Below the pieces are notes generated by a model. It was not told the DNA's origin. It saw nothing but the letters and a program-made list of their open reading frames with translations, and did not search any database. A DNA stretch of 64,000 nt, from positions 1,623,501 to 1,687,500 of the forward strand of contig JACVTC010000006.1 in assembly GCA_016946835.1 (NCBI GenBank), written 5' to 3'. This document shows, in pieces, positions 40,201 to 50,354 of the stretch. The first letter of the stretch is position 1. Each line of letters starts with the position of its first letter. This DNA comes from Neocallimastix lanati (nom. inval.). Its lineage: Eukaryota > Neocallimastigomycota > Neocallimastigomycetes > Neocallimastigales > Neocallimastigaceae. A program made the position numbers and the translations under genes.

Positions 40201-41356
40201 CACTGAATTCTTAAAGAAATTTATCAAAGATAAAATATTTGAAATTGATAATAAGAAATATTTCAGAGATAATGGAACTTTCCGAAGAATTGTAGAAGAA
40301 TATGAAGAAAGAATAAAGCTTATCTGGGAAGCCCACAAGATTGGTCATGAGGGTTTTGACAAGACGTATCAACGATTAAAGAGACACTACTACTGGAAAG
40401 GTATGAGTAATGATGTTAAAGCAACCATTCAATTATGCTCTAAATGCCAATTATGTAAAAATAATAAATCTGTTGACACCACAGAACGTTACGCCACTCC
40501 AGTCGAGGGTCCTTTCATACGTTTAGGCATGGACATTATTGGCCCATTACCTATTACTGAAAGAAATAATCAATATATCATAGTGATAGTTGATTATTTC
40601 ACTAAGTGGGTAGAAGCAGAGCCTTTGGCTACTGTCACTTCAAAAGATGTAATATATTTCTTAAGTAGAGTGTTTGCAAACATGGCACGCCACAAGTAGT
40701 AACTACAGATAACGGTTCACAATTTAATTCAGAATTAACAAGAATATTTTTAGACTTATATGATGTATACATTCATTTTTCAACTACATATCAACCAGAA
40801 ACTAATGGTATGACGGAAAATAGAAATAGGGAAATTGGGAAATATTTACGCCTTTTAGGTCAAAAGGAAAAAGATTGGTATATAGTTTTACCATCTGCTT
40901 TATGGGCTCTAAGAACTTCCAGGAATACAGCCACCAAACATTCCAGTTTTGAGTTGGTATATGGAAGAATTGACCAACAACCATTCGAATTAGCCACAAC
41001 ATTACCAACATCTAATGTACAAGCCACAAATGAAGAAAAATTATTGGAAAAATTTTGCAATCATTATAAATGGGTTTTAGAAGCAAGCCAAAATATGAAA
41101 AAAAACTAATAAGAAATGGGAAGAAGAAAGGAATGAAAACTTTAGAAATAATAAACAAAATACTACTAGGAAAAATGATCTGGTAAAAGTACAAAATTTC
41201 AGTAGATTTAAGTTAGATCCATATTTTGTAGGCCCTTATAAGGTCATTGGAAAACATTTTAATGAGGTAAAACTAGCGGACCCAGATACAGGTTTAGTTC
41301 TTGAAAGACCTGTTCATCTTAAAAATGTTCAAAAATATAAGACAACTTTAGAGTAA
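36232..41356 (+). pseudogene. pol: Gypsy 2 pol (protease, RT, RNase H, integrase), broken
   Basis: From the -1 slip the frame reads LNNGSLWTPENKVTAAYYTPEK, then an Asn run split by the insert 36589-37183. It continues to the protease LLVDSGSNLNIVSS (~37930), a stop at 38032, FDILVGYYTQ, a shift at ~38225, and RT: IKLRYYRTNN, WRFCVDYRKLNDIT, EIFSTLDLFYGYHQI, MPFGLCNAPATFQR. A TAA follows at 38951, then VFIDDVLIFSKT (catalytic DD). RNase H begins FIRTDASKKGLGGVLLQ (~39439) with DHKPLVSLF. The integrase zinc finger is HKIGHEGFDKTYQRLKRHYYW ... CSKCQLC, followed by core MDIIGPLPI, a shift at ~40690, TTDNGSQFNSE, QPETNGMTENRNRE, a shift at ~41100, and the C-terminal GPYKVIGKHFNEVKLADPDTG to TAA 41354. 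No chromodomain seen. Confidence 0.9.
36589..37183. mobile_element. Solo LTR (or MITE) inserted in the Asn run of Gypsy 2 pol
   Basis: 595 bp starting TGATAAAG and ending TTTATCA, flanked on both sides by ATAAT (36584-36588, 37184-37188), though the target is an AAT repeat, which weakens that evidence. Insert plus one duplication is 600 bp, a multiple of three, and the reading frame on both sides is the same. The TGATA/TATCA ends and the block GAAATGAAATTAATG resemble the Gypsy 2 LTR, so a relative's solo LTR is the best reading; the ~25-base imperfect terminal inverted repeat also allows a MITE. Confidence 0.7.
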
Positions 41357-41378
41357 GTTGTGTTATAGGAGGGAGAAA

Positions 41379-41556
41379 TGATATGAAATGATAATAAAAT
41401 AAGAAAATGTGTAAAAATATCATAAAATAATTATAAAATATAAATGTAAATAATAATTACGTATTAAATGAAATTAATGAATACAAAATGTAAGAAATTA
41501 ATGTAAAACAAATAGATAAATAGTAAATATGAAAAATATATTAATTAGAGTTTAGG
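41379..41556 (+). repeat. Truncated 3' LTR of Gypsy 2
   Basis: The first 178 bp of the LTR, preceded by the polypurine tract AGGAGGGAGAAA. Homology stops after TTTAGG at 41556, where antisense Copia D sequence begins. Confidence 0.88.
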
Positions 41557-41894
41557 AGGGGTTTTATTGTGTGGCATTGATTTAAGTTTGGATATAGCGC
41601 ATTCCAAACAGTTATTAGTTTTGATGTTGTGTAATTCAAGGTATTTTGAAATATCCTTTTGATAAAAGTGACCGAGTCTTTGATGCCAAAGCATTAATGA
41701 TTGATTATTTAATTCTGTGGAGTTTATATCAGGTTTATAATATTGAGTAGAAAGGATAACAAAAGTATTTGTATTGTTTGTGGCGAATTCCCCAATTGTA
41801 TAATTTTTAAAAATTTTTAGATAGATATTGTCATTTTTATATAATATAGTGGCGTTATAACCATCCTTAGCAAGTTTGACACCACCTATAAGAT
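41557..41894 (-). pseudogene. Copia D GAG-pre-integrase fragment
   Basis: Minus-strand translation IGGVKLAKDGYNATILYKNDN ... NQSLMLWHQRLGHFYQKDISKYLELHNIKTNNCLECAISKLKSMPH. It has the H...H...CX2C zinc-binding pattern at the integrase N-terminus. It is cut off by Gypsy 1 on one side and by the Gypsy 2 LTR junction on the other. Confidence 0.85.
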
Positions 41895-42667
41895 TATAAA
41901 GTTTTGATTTAAAAAATAGATTATAAGTCAAAAATTATAATAACACTAAATAACACAAAAATGTTTTATAAACAAATAAGTTTTATTATATTTAGATTTT
42001 AAAATAATCTTTATTAATTATTAGTGTTATTAACAATAAATCGTTAATAACAATTACATCGATTAAGATACATGAAATTTGGTTAACTATTTATATTTTT
42101 ATCTTATTACATTTAGAATATATAATTCCTATTGAATTATATTATCTAACTATTTATTTAAAAACAATACTAACCTAAACTAATAATAAATAATTAACTA
42201 TTACTAAATAAAGAGAATTATAATTAATAACTAAAATAAATATAAACAATTTCAATCGAGCTCATTTATTATTTATTTATTATTTAAATATTATTAATAA
42301 ATTCTTATTATATTTTCTATTTAAAATTAATATAAAAGTTGTCATAATTATTTAATATGATTTTAGCATAAAATGCCGCAAGTTTCAACATGACTAATTG
42401 CATAGTTTCATGTTGTTAATTTATCTTGTAAAAAACCTTAACTCTTATTATTTAAATTAAATTACATAAAAAGAAATGATTTTCAATTACTAGTTTCACA
42501 AGAGAAATTTTTAATTTATTAATATGATTGGGAAGAAGTCGAAGTTTTGTTTAAAATTATTTGCAATAATTTTATACACGTGATTTTTAATAGATTTATT
42601 TCAATTTTACTTAAATTTATGATTAAATTTAATTAAAATTTATAAAGATATTAATAATATCTTTACA
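41895..42667 (-). repeat. 3' LTR of Gypsy 1
   Basis: 773 bp. In element orientation it starts TGTAAAGATATTATTAATATC and ends CAAAACTTTATA, with imperfect 7-base ends TGTAAAG/CTTTATA. The polypurine-like AAGGGGCGAGAT (42668-42679, minus strand) lies directly next to it inside the element. Confidence 0.95.
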
Positions 42668-42704
42668 ATCTCGCCCCTTAAGTCGAGCTCCTGCGAGATT
42701 AACT

Positions 42705-45700
42705 TTAAGAAGGAAGATCAATTACAAAAGGTTGATATTTATGTCTAACATAGTACTCGTTTGCATCATCAGGTGGTTGACAGAATTCGTTGTTAACATT
42801 CGAAGATTTGTTCTTCTTTTCTTTTCTGTAATATTCTTGTATTAATTGTCTATCAAGAATTTGATCTTCATCAATCCAAGTATTTTCACTAAAATCGCAT
42901 CCTTTCCATTTAATCAAGTAACGATTCTTATTGTTAAAGGTTTTCATTTTAATTATTCTTTCAGGAGTTCTATCAATTGTATCCGTATTAAGATTAATAT
43001 TTCTTCTACGAGTATTTCTTCTGTTTGAAAATTCATTTTCATGATAAGGTTCGAGAAGTGAAACATGAAATACAGGGTGACAACGCATATTATTAGGAAG
43101 TTTAAGTTCGTACGCTAAGTCACTAACTTTTCTTATTATTTCAAAAGGTCCTATTAGTTGATCAGATAATTTTCTATTTTTCTTTGTTGTATTACCCTTT
43201 AAAAGATAAACTTTATTTCCTACTTTAAAATCTGGAGAATCCATTCTTTTCAGATCTGCATATTTCTTATAAGTCTTTTTTGCTTGCTCTAAGTTTTCTT
43301 TTAAAAATTTAATGTTTTCATTAATATTTAATATTCTTTTCTCAGCTCTATGCGGATTCTCATTTGAAGGAATTTCAGGATTAAATTTCGGATTAAAACC
43401 ATAATTTGCAAAAAATGGTGATTGATTTATTGACTGTTGTAAAGTATTATTATAGGAAAATTCTGCAAAAGGTAATAAATCAAGCCAGTTATTTTGCTTT
43501 TCATTGATGAAACAACGAAGATATTGTTCCAATATCGAGTTCACCCTCTCCGTTTGACCATCGGTCTGCGGGTGATAAGCAGTAGAAAAAGAATGCTTAA
43601 TATTTAAAAGAGAGCAAAGACGATTCCAAAAATCAGAGGTAAACTGAGAACCACGATCAGAAATAATAGAATCGGGGAAACCATGAAGTTTAAAAATATT
43701 AGCAATGAAAGAATCAGCAGCAATAGAAGCAGTAGGAAGACATCTAAAAGGTATAAAATGAGCCATTTTAGTTAAGCGATCCACAACAACCATTATAGTG
43801 GTCATATCTTTGGATTTCGGAAGTTCAACAATAAAATCCATAGAGATAGCAGACCAGGCTCTATTTGGTGTAGAAAGTGGAGAAAGTAAACCATATGGCT
43901 TATGTCTTGGGATTTTGGATTTTGAACAAATTTCACAAGATTTAATAAACATTTTAACATCTTTTTGTAATTTAGGCCACCAGAAATTACGAGAAATAAG
44001 TTCAATAGTTTTATTAATTCCAAAATGACCAGCAGAAATAGAGTCATGATGGAGTTCTAAAACTCTTATTCTAATTTTATTGGGAACATAAATTAAATTT
44101 TCAAAAAGTAAATAACCATTTTTGTCAAGAGAAAATTTATCGATTTTACTAAAAGGGGGATCTTTTGATTTATCATTTTTAAGAAATTCAGTTATTTTGC
44201 AATAGAATTCATCATTAGCTAGAGAATCATGAATAGAGGAGATTAAAGAATCATTCTTAAAACTACATGAATTAATAACGCATGAAATAGGACGAACACT
44301 AGCAAATAAATGATCACTACGTCTTGATAAAATATCTGGTTTACCTGACTTTTTACCAGCTCTGTAAATTAGTTTAAAATCAAATCTAGATAAGAATTCA
44401 TACCAACGAATTTGGCGTTGGGAAAGAAGTTCAGGTTTTCGAGGGAAAGTTAAATTCTTATGATCAGTATAAATAATAAACTGATGGCGAGCTCCTTCTA
44501 AGTAATGTCTCCATCCTTCCAATGCAACTTTAATAGCAAGAAGTTCTTTGTCATAGATAGGGTAATTTCTTTGGGATTTAGTTAAGCTAGTAGAAATAAA
44601 AGCAATTGGATGCAAATGCCCATCAAATTCCTGAGAAAGAATTGCACCAACAGCAAAATTACTAGCATCAGTTTCAACAATGAATTGTTTGTTGCTATCA
44701 GGATGTTTCAAAATAGGAGCAGTAGTAAATAATTCTTTTAAAGTATCAAACGCTTTTTGTTGTTCAGAACTCCAATTAAAAGGAACATTTTTTCTAGTTA
44801 ATTTGTGGAGAGGATTTGCAATTTTCGCAAAGTCTTTAATAAAAATTCTGTAATAATTACAAAGTCCAATAAACGATTGAATTTCTTTAACGTTTGTTGG
44901 AACAGGCCAATCTAAAATTGCTTTAACTTTTTCTTTATCCATTTTAATTCCATCTCTTGATAAAACATAACCAAGAAAGGTAGTTTCAGTTACATCAAAT
45001 TCACACTTTTCTAATTTAACAACTAAATGATTCTCTAACAATTTTCTTAAAACTTTCTTAACATGTACATGATGTTCTTCTAAAGTATTAGAATAAATTA
45101 AAATGTCATCAATGTAAGAGATTACAAAATCATCTAAGTAATCACTGAGAACATCATTTATAAAATGTTGGAATGTAGCAGGGGCATTCTTAAGCCCAAA
45201 AGGCATAACGAGATATTCAAAGTGCCCGTATCTTGTACGAAAGGCAGTTTTGTACTCGTCACCTTCTTTAATTCTTACTAAGTTATAAGCAGATTTTAAA
45301 TCTAACTTAGTAAAATATTTAGCACCTTTAACTCTATCCAACAATTCACTAATTAAAGGAAGTGGATAAGAGTTACGGATGGTCATTTCGTTCAATTTTC
45401 TATAATCAATAACTAGTCTATAAGTACCATCCTTTTTTCTAACAAATAAAATAGGTGCACCAGCAGGAGAAGAAGATTTCCTAATAAAACCCTTTTTTAA
45501 ATTCTCTTCTAAATATTTCTTTAATTCTTCTCTCTCCGTTTCAGTTAAAGGGTACAACGGACCATAAAATAGACTACAATTATCTTTTAATTTAATTTCA
45601 CAATTATAATTACGATGCGGAGGTAACACATTACAATTATTTTCATTAAACACTTCTTTAAACATCAAATAGATTTCAGGTACTTCGACCTTTTCACCAT

Positions 45701-47525
45701 CTTTATTTAAATTATTATCTTCATCATTACATTTTTCAATTACATTTAATTTCTTACATTTACTAGATTCACAAATTTTCTTTAAAATCCTTAAACTATT
45801 AGTACTAATTTTACTATCACAATTCATAACAATAATATCATCACTATCGCTAAAGTTATCACTATCACTAATGCTATCACTAAAATTATCTAACATAAAA
45901 GTATCATTAATATCACTATCACTATCATAATTATTAAATTCAGAGCAAGTTCTAATACGAGTTAGGCGGCCACGAATAGAAATTTCTTCTTCTGAGTCAG
46001 AGTCGGAATCAGAGTCAAAGAGAGGTTTTCTTTTTCTTGATTCTTCAATAATAACTTTGTTTTCTTCTAGGTTGGTAGCAGGTTCTTTTCCTTTGTTCCT
46101 TTTCTTGTTCTTGTTTTTCCTTTTTCTTTTACCATTGTTACAATGTCTTGCACAGAAACCGGATCCGAAAGAAATCTTCTTTGCGTCATGGTAGTTGTAG
46201 GGGGAGTGCTTATTGATCCATGGTAAACCCAAGATAATATCAACATCAGGAATCCTGAGAACATAGAGTTGAATCGTTTCCAAGTGGTTCCTTAAACGAA
46301 GAACGCATTTCTCAGTTTCCTTTTTTACTGATGAAACACCATATCCAAGACCAGTAACACGGAAAGGTTCTTCGATTTCTTTTGTTTTAATTCCAAAGGC
46401 TTTAGCGAATTCAGGATGGATAAAATTAAGATCAGAACCAGAATCGATCAGAACTCTTGCTTTTACTTCTTCTGTATCGTTTGTTTTAATATAGAAATCA
46501 ATGATATTACTTTTCTTTGTCAAAAGTGAGTTTTGTTCTTCCACGATTTTTCTAACTTTGACAATATCTTCTTGGCTGTTGATTCTTCTAATTCTTCTTA
46601 AACTACTTGAGGGTGTGGTAGCGGTGTTTTCTTGTTTACTGATAATCTTGACTCCGGCAGGTTTCTTCTTATTTGGACAGTTAAAATAGCGATGACCTGG
46701 TTTTTTACAATAATAGCACAATCCTTTCCTTCTTTCTTCATCTCTTGAATTCGAGTTTTCTTGATATAATTTCTGGTTAGAAGGGAAGTAACTTGTATTC
46801 GTTTGTCCTCTCTTAATTCTGTATAAATCTATTTCCATTGGGTCACTAGTAGACGCATGATTATTATTATTTATTTCCTTACGATGGTAATAATTATGAT
46901 AGAAAAATTCATTTATTTCATGTCTCTTAGTTAAGCTTTCGATACTAAGGACATCAGTGAAAAGTCTTCTTAAGTTGTTGGGATTTGGATTTACCACTGC
47001 AAGGTGCTCCCTCATCTTGTAGTGAAGTCCTTTTACAAACATATAAATCTTAGCAGAATCGTTAAAATCTGAATGTCTGCTGATTTTATTAAATTCATTT
47101 ATATACTCACTAACATGACCAAATTTATGTTGTCGGATGCTGCATAATTTACCGTTTGCGACAACTGTGCTCATGTCCTGCTCTCCAAATTGATTTCTTA
47201 ATTCTTGAATAAAATCTTCATAAACATTGAGCAGGGGATCATTATTTCTTCGCAAGTTTGAGGCCCATATCAAGGGATCACCGACAAGATAAGAAATTAT
47301 AAATCTGACCTTTGTATGGTCGTTATTGAAACCTTGTGGATTGGCTTCCATAGCTATTTCAGCTCTTGTAAGGAAGCCATCAAAGTCCTTCTTGATTCCA
47401 GAAAATAGCGGTGGTTCGTTAACAATCTTTTGATTGTTACGGGGCAGAACTTGATGATTCTCTTGATTCATTTCTTGCAGGTTAAGGTCTTCGAATCTTC
47501 TTATTAGGTTGTTAAATCCCTCCAA
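42705..47525 (-). CDS. Gypsy 1 Gag-Pol polyprotein with chromodomain
   Basis: 1606 codons, no stop or shift. Capsid region ~35-200 (RFIISYLVGDPLIWASNL, FGEQDMSTVVANGKLCSIRQ). Zinc knuckle C270/C273/H278/C283. Aspartic protease VLIDSGSDLNFI (Asp361). Acidic Ser-Asp tract ~503-564. RT ~640-860 with LDLKSAYNLVRI, MPFGLKNAPATFQ and YIDD at 804-807. RNase H from FIVETDASNFAVGAILSQ (Asp953) with TDHKNL. Integrase zinc finger H1160/H1167...C1197/C1200; catalytic core Asp1230, Asp1290, Glu1326. C-terminal GPFEIIRKVSDLAYEL module and chromodomain ~1521-1567 (PERIIKMKTFNNKNRYLIKWKGCDFSENTWIDED). Length and order match complete chromoviruses. A single frame for gag and pol, as in Tf1, implies no frameshift. 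The chromodomain suggests targeting to modified histones. All catalytic residues looked for are present. Confidence 0.97.
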   Translation of the reverse strand: MEGFNNLIRRFEDLNLQEMNQENHQVLPRNNQKIVNEPPLFSGIKKDFDGFLTRAEIAMEANPQGFNNDHTKVRFIISYLVGDPLIWASNLRRNNDPLLNVYEDFIQELRNQFGEQDMSTVVANGKLCSIRQHKFGHVSEYINEFNKISRHSDFNDSAKIYMFVKGLHYKMREHLAVVNPNPNNLRRLFTDVLSIESLTKRHEINEFFYHNYYHRKEINNNNHASTSDPMEIDLYRIKRGQTNTSYFPSNQKLYQENSNSRDEERRKGLCYYCKKPGHRYFNCPNKKKPAGVKIISKQENTATTPSSSLRRIRRINSQEDIVKVRKIVEEQNSLLTKKSNIIDFYIKTNDTEEVKARVLIDSGSDLNFIHPEFAKAFGIKTKEIEEPFRVTGLGYGVSSVKKETEKCVLRLRNHLETIQLYVLRIPDVDIILGLPWINKHSPYNYHDAKKISFGSGFCARHCNNGKRKRKNKNKKRNKGKEPATNLEENKVIIEESRKRKPLFDSDSDSDSEEEISIRGRLTRIRTCSEFNNYDSDSDINDTFMLDNFSDSISDSDNFSDSDDIIVMNCDSKISTNSLRILKKICESSKCKKLNVIEKCNDEDNNLNKDGEKVEVPEIYLMFKEVFNENNCNVLPPHRNYNCEIKLKDNCSLFYGPLYPLTETEREELKKYLEENLKKGFIRKSSSPAGAPILFVRKKDGTYRLVIDYRKLNEMTIRNSYPLPLISELLDRVKGAKYFTKLDLKSAYNLVRIKEGDEYKTAFRTRYGHFEYLVMPFGLKNAPATFQHFINDVLSDYLDDFVISYIDDILIYSNTLEEHHVHVKKVLRKLLENHLVVKLEKCEFDVTETTFLGYVLSRDGIKMDKEKVKAILDWPVPTNVKEIQSFIGLCNYYRIFIKDFAKIANPLHKLTRKNVPFNWSSEQQKAFDTLKELFTTAPILKHPDSNKQFIVETDASNFAVGAILSQEFDGHLHPIAFISTSLTKSQRNYPIYDKELLAIKVALEGWRHYLEGARHQFIIYTDHKNLTFPRKPELLSQRQIRWYEFLSRFDFKLIYRAGKKSGKPDILSRRSDHLFASVRPISCVINSCSFKNDSLISSIHDSLANDEFYCKITEFLKNDKSKDPPFSKIDKFSLDKNGYLLFENLIYVPNKIRIRVLELHHDSISAGHFGINKTIELISRNFWWPKLQKDVKMFIKSCEICSKSKIPRHKPYGLLSPLSTPNRAWSAISMDFIVELPKSKDMTTIMVVVDRLTKMAHFIPFRCLPTASIAADSFIANIFKLHGFPDSIISDRGSQFTSDFWNRLCSLLNIKHSFSTAYHPQTDGQTERVNSILEQYLRCFINEKQNNWLDLLPFAEFSYNNTLQQSINQSPFFANYGFNPKFNPEIPSNENPHRAEKRILNINENIKFLKENLEQAKKTYKKYADLKRMDSPDFKVGNKVYLLKGNTTKKNRKLSDQLIGPFEIIRKVSDLAYELKLPNNMRCHPVFHVSLLEPYHENEFSNRRNTRRRNINLNTDTIDRTPERIIKMKTFNNKNRYLIKWKGCDFSENTWIDEDQILDRQLIQEYYRKEKKNKSSNVNNEFCQPPDDANEYYVRHKYQPFVIDLPS

Positions 47526-47892
47526 TTTGATTATTTTAAATTGACTTAAATTTTTGCAATTTCTTTAACAAAAATATCAAACAAATAAATATTTCAAACT
47601 ATAACGTTTTTTCATCTAGTCGATCTAGCTCTATCCTTTGAAGCGGTGATGTCGAGTAAACGTAACGTTATAAATTAAAATATTAAAGGTTTATGGTTTT
47701 TCGAATCTTGTTCTAAGACGTGTAATTGTAATTTCGGTAGCAATATTATAGAGCTGGTGGCAATATTCTGAAACTGGTAGCAATAATCTAAAACTGGTAA
47801 AAAAATATTTTGAATCAAGCCACACACAAGCCACTGTTAACGTATCACGTGTTATAATCTTGACTTATAACGTATTTTATTGAGAGAAAAAG

Positions 47893-47903
47893 GTAATTGT
47901 TAT
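47893..47903 (-). promoter_or_regulatory. Self-priming site (PBS) of Gypsy 1
   Basis: The first 11 internal bases after the 5' LTR read ATAACAATTAC in element orientation. They are perfectly complementary to GTAATTGTTAT inside the same LTR (48056-48066). No sequence complementary to a tRNA 3' end (TGG start) lies there. This is the arrangement of Tf1/sushi elements. Confidence 0.7.
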
Positions 47904-48676
47904 TATAAAGTTTTGATTTAAAAAATAGATTATAAGTCAAAAATTATAATAACACTAAATAACACAAAAATGTTTTATAAACAAATAAGTTTTATTATAT
48001 TTAGATTTTAAAATAATCTTTATTAATTATTAGTGTTATTAACAATAAATCGTTAATAACAATTACATCGATTAAGATACATGAAATTTGGTTAACTATT
48101 TATATTTTTATCTTATTACATTTAGAATATATAATTCCTATTGAATTATATTATCTAACTATTTATTTAAAAACAATACTAACCTAAACTAATAATAAAT
48201 AATTAACTATTACTAAATAAAGAGAATTATAATTAATAACTAAAATAAATATAAACAATTTCAATCGAGCTCATTTATTATTTATTTATTATTTAAATAT
48301 TATTAATAAATTCTTATTATATTTTCTATTTAAAATTAATATAAAAGTTGTCATAATTATTTAATATGATTTTAGCATAAAATGCCGCAAGTTTCAACAT
48401 GACTAATTGCATAGTTTCATGTTGTTAATTTATCTTGTAAAAAACCTTAACTCTTATTATTTAAATTAAATTACATAAAAAGAAATGGTTTTCAATTACT
48501 AGTTTCACAAGAGAAATTTTTAATTTATTAATATGATTGGGAAGAAGTCGAAGTTTTGTTTAAAATTATTTGCAATAATTTTATACACGTGATTTTTAAT
48601 AGATTTATTTCAATTTTACTTAAATTTATGATTAAATTTAATTAAAATTTATAAAGATATTAATAATATCTTTACA
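47904..48676 (-). repeat. 5' LTR of Gypsy 1
   Basis: 773 bp, near identical to the 3' LTR. It holds the predicted promoter and the R region start. Confidence 0.95.
48056..48105 (-). promoter_or_regulatory. Predicted TATA box and RNA 5' end of Gypsy 1
   Basis: If the RNA begins with the 11 bases that match the PBS (GTAATTGTTAT, first base 48066), a TATAAATA box at 48105-48098 lies about 32-39 bases upstream, the usual distance. The two signals were found independently and support each other. Confidence 0.55.
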
Positions 48677-48681
48677 AAGAT

Positions 48682-50116
48682 TTTTGTTAATGTCATTGGA
48701 GTAAAATACTTTTTCTAGTGTAATTTTGTGACTGTTGATTATGCCATTAAATCTTCCAAATCCTTCAAATGTGCATGTAGATTTATTTGCACACTTCATA
48801 GTAATATTTGTTTTGGTAAAATTTTCCAGAATTGAAATATCATTCGTAATATGTTCACTGGATCCTGTATCGTAAGTCCAAAGTATGGTTCTAGTAGTAT
48901 CGTGACCAATAATATCACGTGAATTGAAAATGTAATTGTCTGATGAAACTTTTGTATTTTGAGTTAGAGAAACAGTATTTTCGTTTAAATCTTCTGGTTT
49001 ATTCATCACGTGATTTTCATATAATATAGAATTATTTAAGATCATGTGATTTCTTTGTTCATTATATTTAGTATCATTATATTCAATACTATCAATGAAT
49101 TTATCATGCATTGTATTGATTTCTTCATAGCATGGAGTAAATTTCCTTTCATCTAAACATTCAATATTATTTATAGTATTATTATTTCTTCTTTTACGGT
49201 TGTTATTTTTATTTCTTCTTTTGTTGTTGTTATTGCGGCTTCCTTTATTGTAATTGTTGTTTTTATTGTTAATAATTTTAACTCTTGAGTTATTTTTGTT
49301 TGTTCCACATGGATTAAAATAGCAGTTTTTTGTAAAATGACCTTAGTTACCACAAATTATACAAAATTTTGTTTGTTTATCATAATTACGTACATTAGAA
49401 ACGTATTTAATACTGTGGCTTTCAATATTATCAATGTCCATTTTGTCTTCGTATACATTGTTCGGTGTTTGTCCTAAGTTATCCTTTGATTTTTGAATGT
49501 TGATTCTTGAAATATAATTACTTTTTCTTTCTCGGCGGTAGGATAACATAGTGTATTTGTCCTTGATTTCGGTGTAAAAAGTTCCTACTTCCATAGAAGA
49601 ATTGAATGTGACCTTGTCTTGTAGCTCCTTAGGAAGTGCATCATACATAATTGATATTTTTTCCATTTTTGGAAGGTCCATAGAAGATGTTTTGAGAAGC
49701 CTAAATAGTTCACAGATTTCATTGATTACTTCCATAGTTTCATGGAAGGATTTTGCGCGGATCGTATATAGTTGTTTAATCCACATACTACAAAGGGCTG
49801 AATTGTCTATATAATATAGTGTTTTTAGTTTCTGCATTTTAGCGTACGCATTTGGAGAGTCTTTAATGAAGAATTTTATTCGGTCAATCACATTTGCCGT
49901 AATATTTGAACATACTTGAGCATCTTCAGCAATACAGTCGTCATAAAACTTCCTTTCATTGGCAGTTGATGTTTTCCAAATCTTCAACGTGGCTAAGTAA
50001 TTGGAAGTTACATATTTCATTAATTTCTTTGCTTTAAAGTGGTCATAAATGGCAGCATACCAAATTGGATAATTTTCACCTCCGGTGAGCTTATCGATAG
50101 AGAAGTTAGTAGCCAT
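48682..50116 (-). pseudogene. Copia D gag and protease, one stop in the zinc knuckle
   Basis: ATG at 50116; gag 50116-49346 (SIDKLTGGENYPIWYAAIYDHFKAKKLMKYV ... MSIMYDALPKELQDKV type capsid). The zinc knuckle reads CIICGN-stop-GHFTKNC; the TAA at 49345-49343 replaces one residue of CX2CX4HX4C. The same frame then continues with an Asn/Lys/Arg-rich stretch to the protease ILWTYDTGSSEHITND (~48885-48838; DTG motif) and KVFYSNDINKNL, where Gypsy 1 is inserted. Apart from that one stop the frame is clean for about 1.4 kb. Confidence 0.88.
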
Positions 50117-50122
50117 TTTGAA

Positions 50123-50137
50123 ATGAGACTCTTAATC
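50123..50137 (-). promoter_or_regulatory. Primer-binding site of Copia D, complementary to tRNA-Lys(CUU) anticodon arm
   Basis: On the minus strand GATTAAGAGTCTCAT directly follows the LTR end AATAACA. Same 14-base core as elements B and C. Confidence 0.7.
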
Positions 50138-50354
50138 TGTTATTTATTAAAGATTTTTATTAATAAGTTTTATTTATATAAAATATAAATAAGTAATTAC
50201 AAAGATTTAACGTAGTAAAATTTACATGTATTTATACTAAAATGTGGCTTGTTCTAGAATATTTTTAATTAATTACATTATATTAAATATATATTAAATT
50301 TATATTATCATTAATCTAGAATTGTTTTAATATATAAATTCACATATTGTAACA
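50138..50354 (-). repeat. 5' LTR of Copia D
   Basis: 217 bp in element orientation TGTTACAATATG...TAAATAACA, with perfect 5-base ends TGTTA/TAACA. The 3' LTR is lost, so the outer limit rests on the inverted ends alone. Confidence 0.65.

Larger units (their letters stand above)
33987..41556 (+). mobile_element. Ty3/Gypsy element 2, decayed, 3' LTR truncated
   Basis: 5' LTR 33987-34487, primer site, gag, pol (protease, RT, RNase H, integrase), polypurine tract 41367-41378 and the first 178 bp of a 3' LTR (41379-41556). The LTR start TG(A/C)TATGAAATGATAATAAAA is shared at both ends. Pol carries stops at 38032 and 38951 and shifts near 38225, 40690 and 41100; gag is intact. A solo LTR sits in pol (36589-37183). 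Right of 41556 the sequence is Copia D in the opposite orientation. Confidence 0.92.
41895..48676 (-). mobile_element. Chromodomain Ty3/Gypsy element 1, apparently intact and young
   Basis: The LTRs 41895-42667 and 47904-48676 are both 773 bp; I saw a single mismatch (42479 A / 48488 G). Target duplication AAGAT flanks it at 41890-41894 and 48677-48681. It has one uninterrupted gag-pol frame, a polypurine tract, a self-priming signal and a TATA box (see parts). It is inserted in Copia D in the same orientation. Tf1/sushi-like chromovirus. Confidence 0.96.
41557..50354 (-). mobile_element. Copia element D, truncated and split by Gypsy 1
   Basis: Minus-strand element: 5' LTR 50354-50138, primer site, gag from 50116, protease to 48682, then interrupted by Gypsy 1 (48676-41895). 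It resumes at 41894 with GAG-pre-integrase and ends at 41557 against the Gypsy 2 LTR. Most of integrase, all of RT/RNase H and the 3' LTR are missing. Across the Gypsy 1 insertion the protein reads on from NDINKNL to IGGVKLAKDG. Confidence 0.9.
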
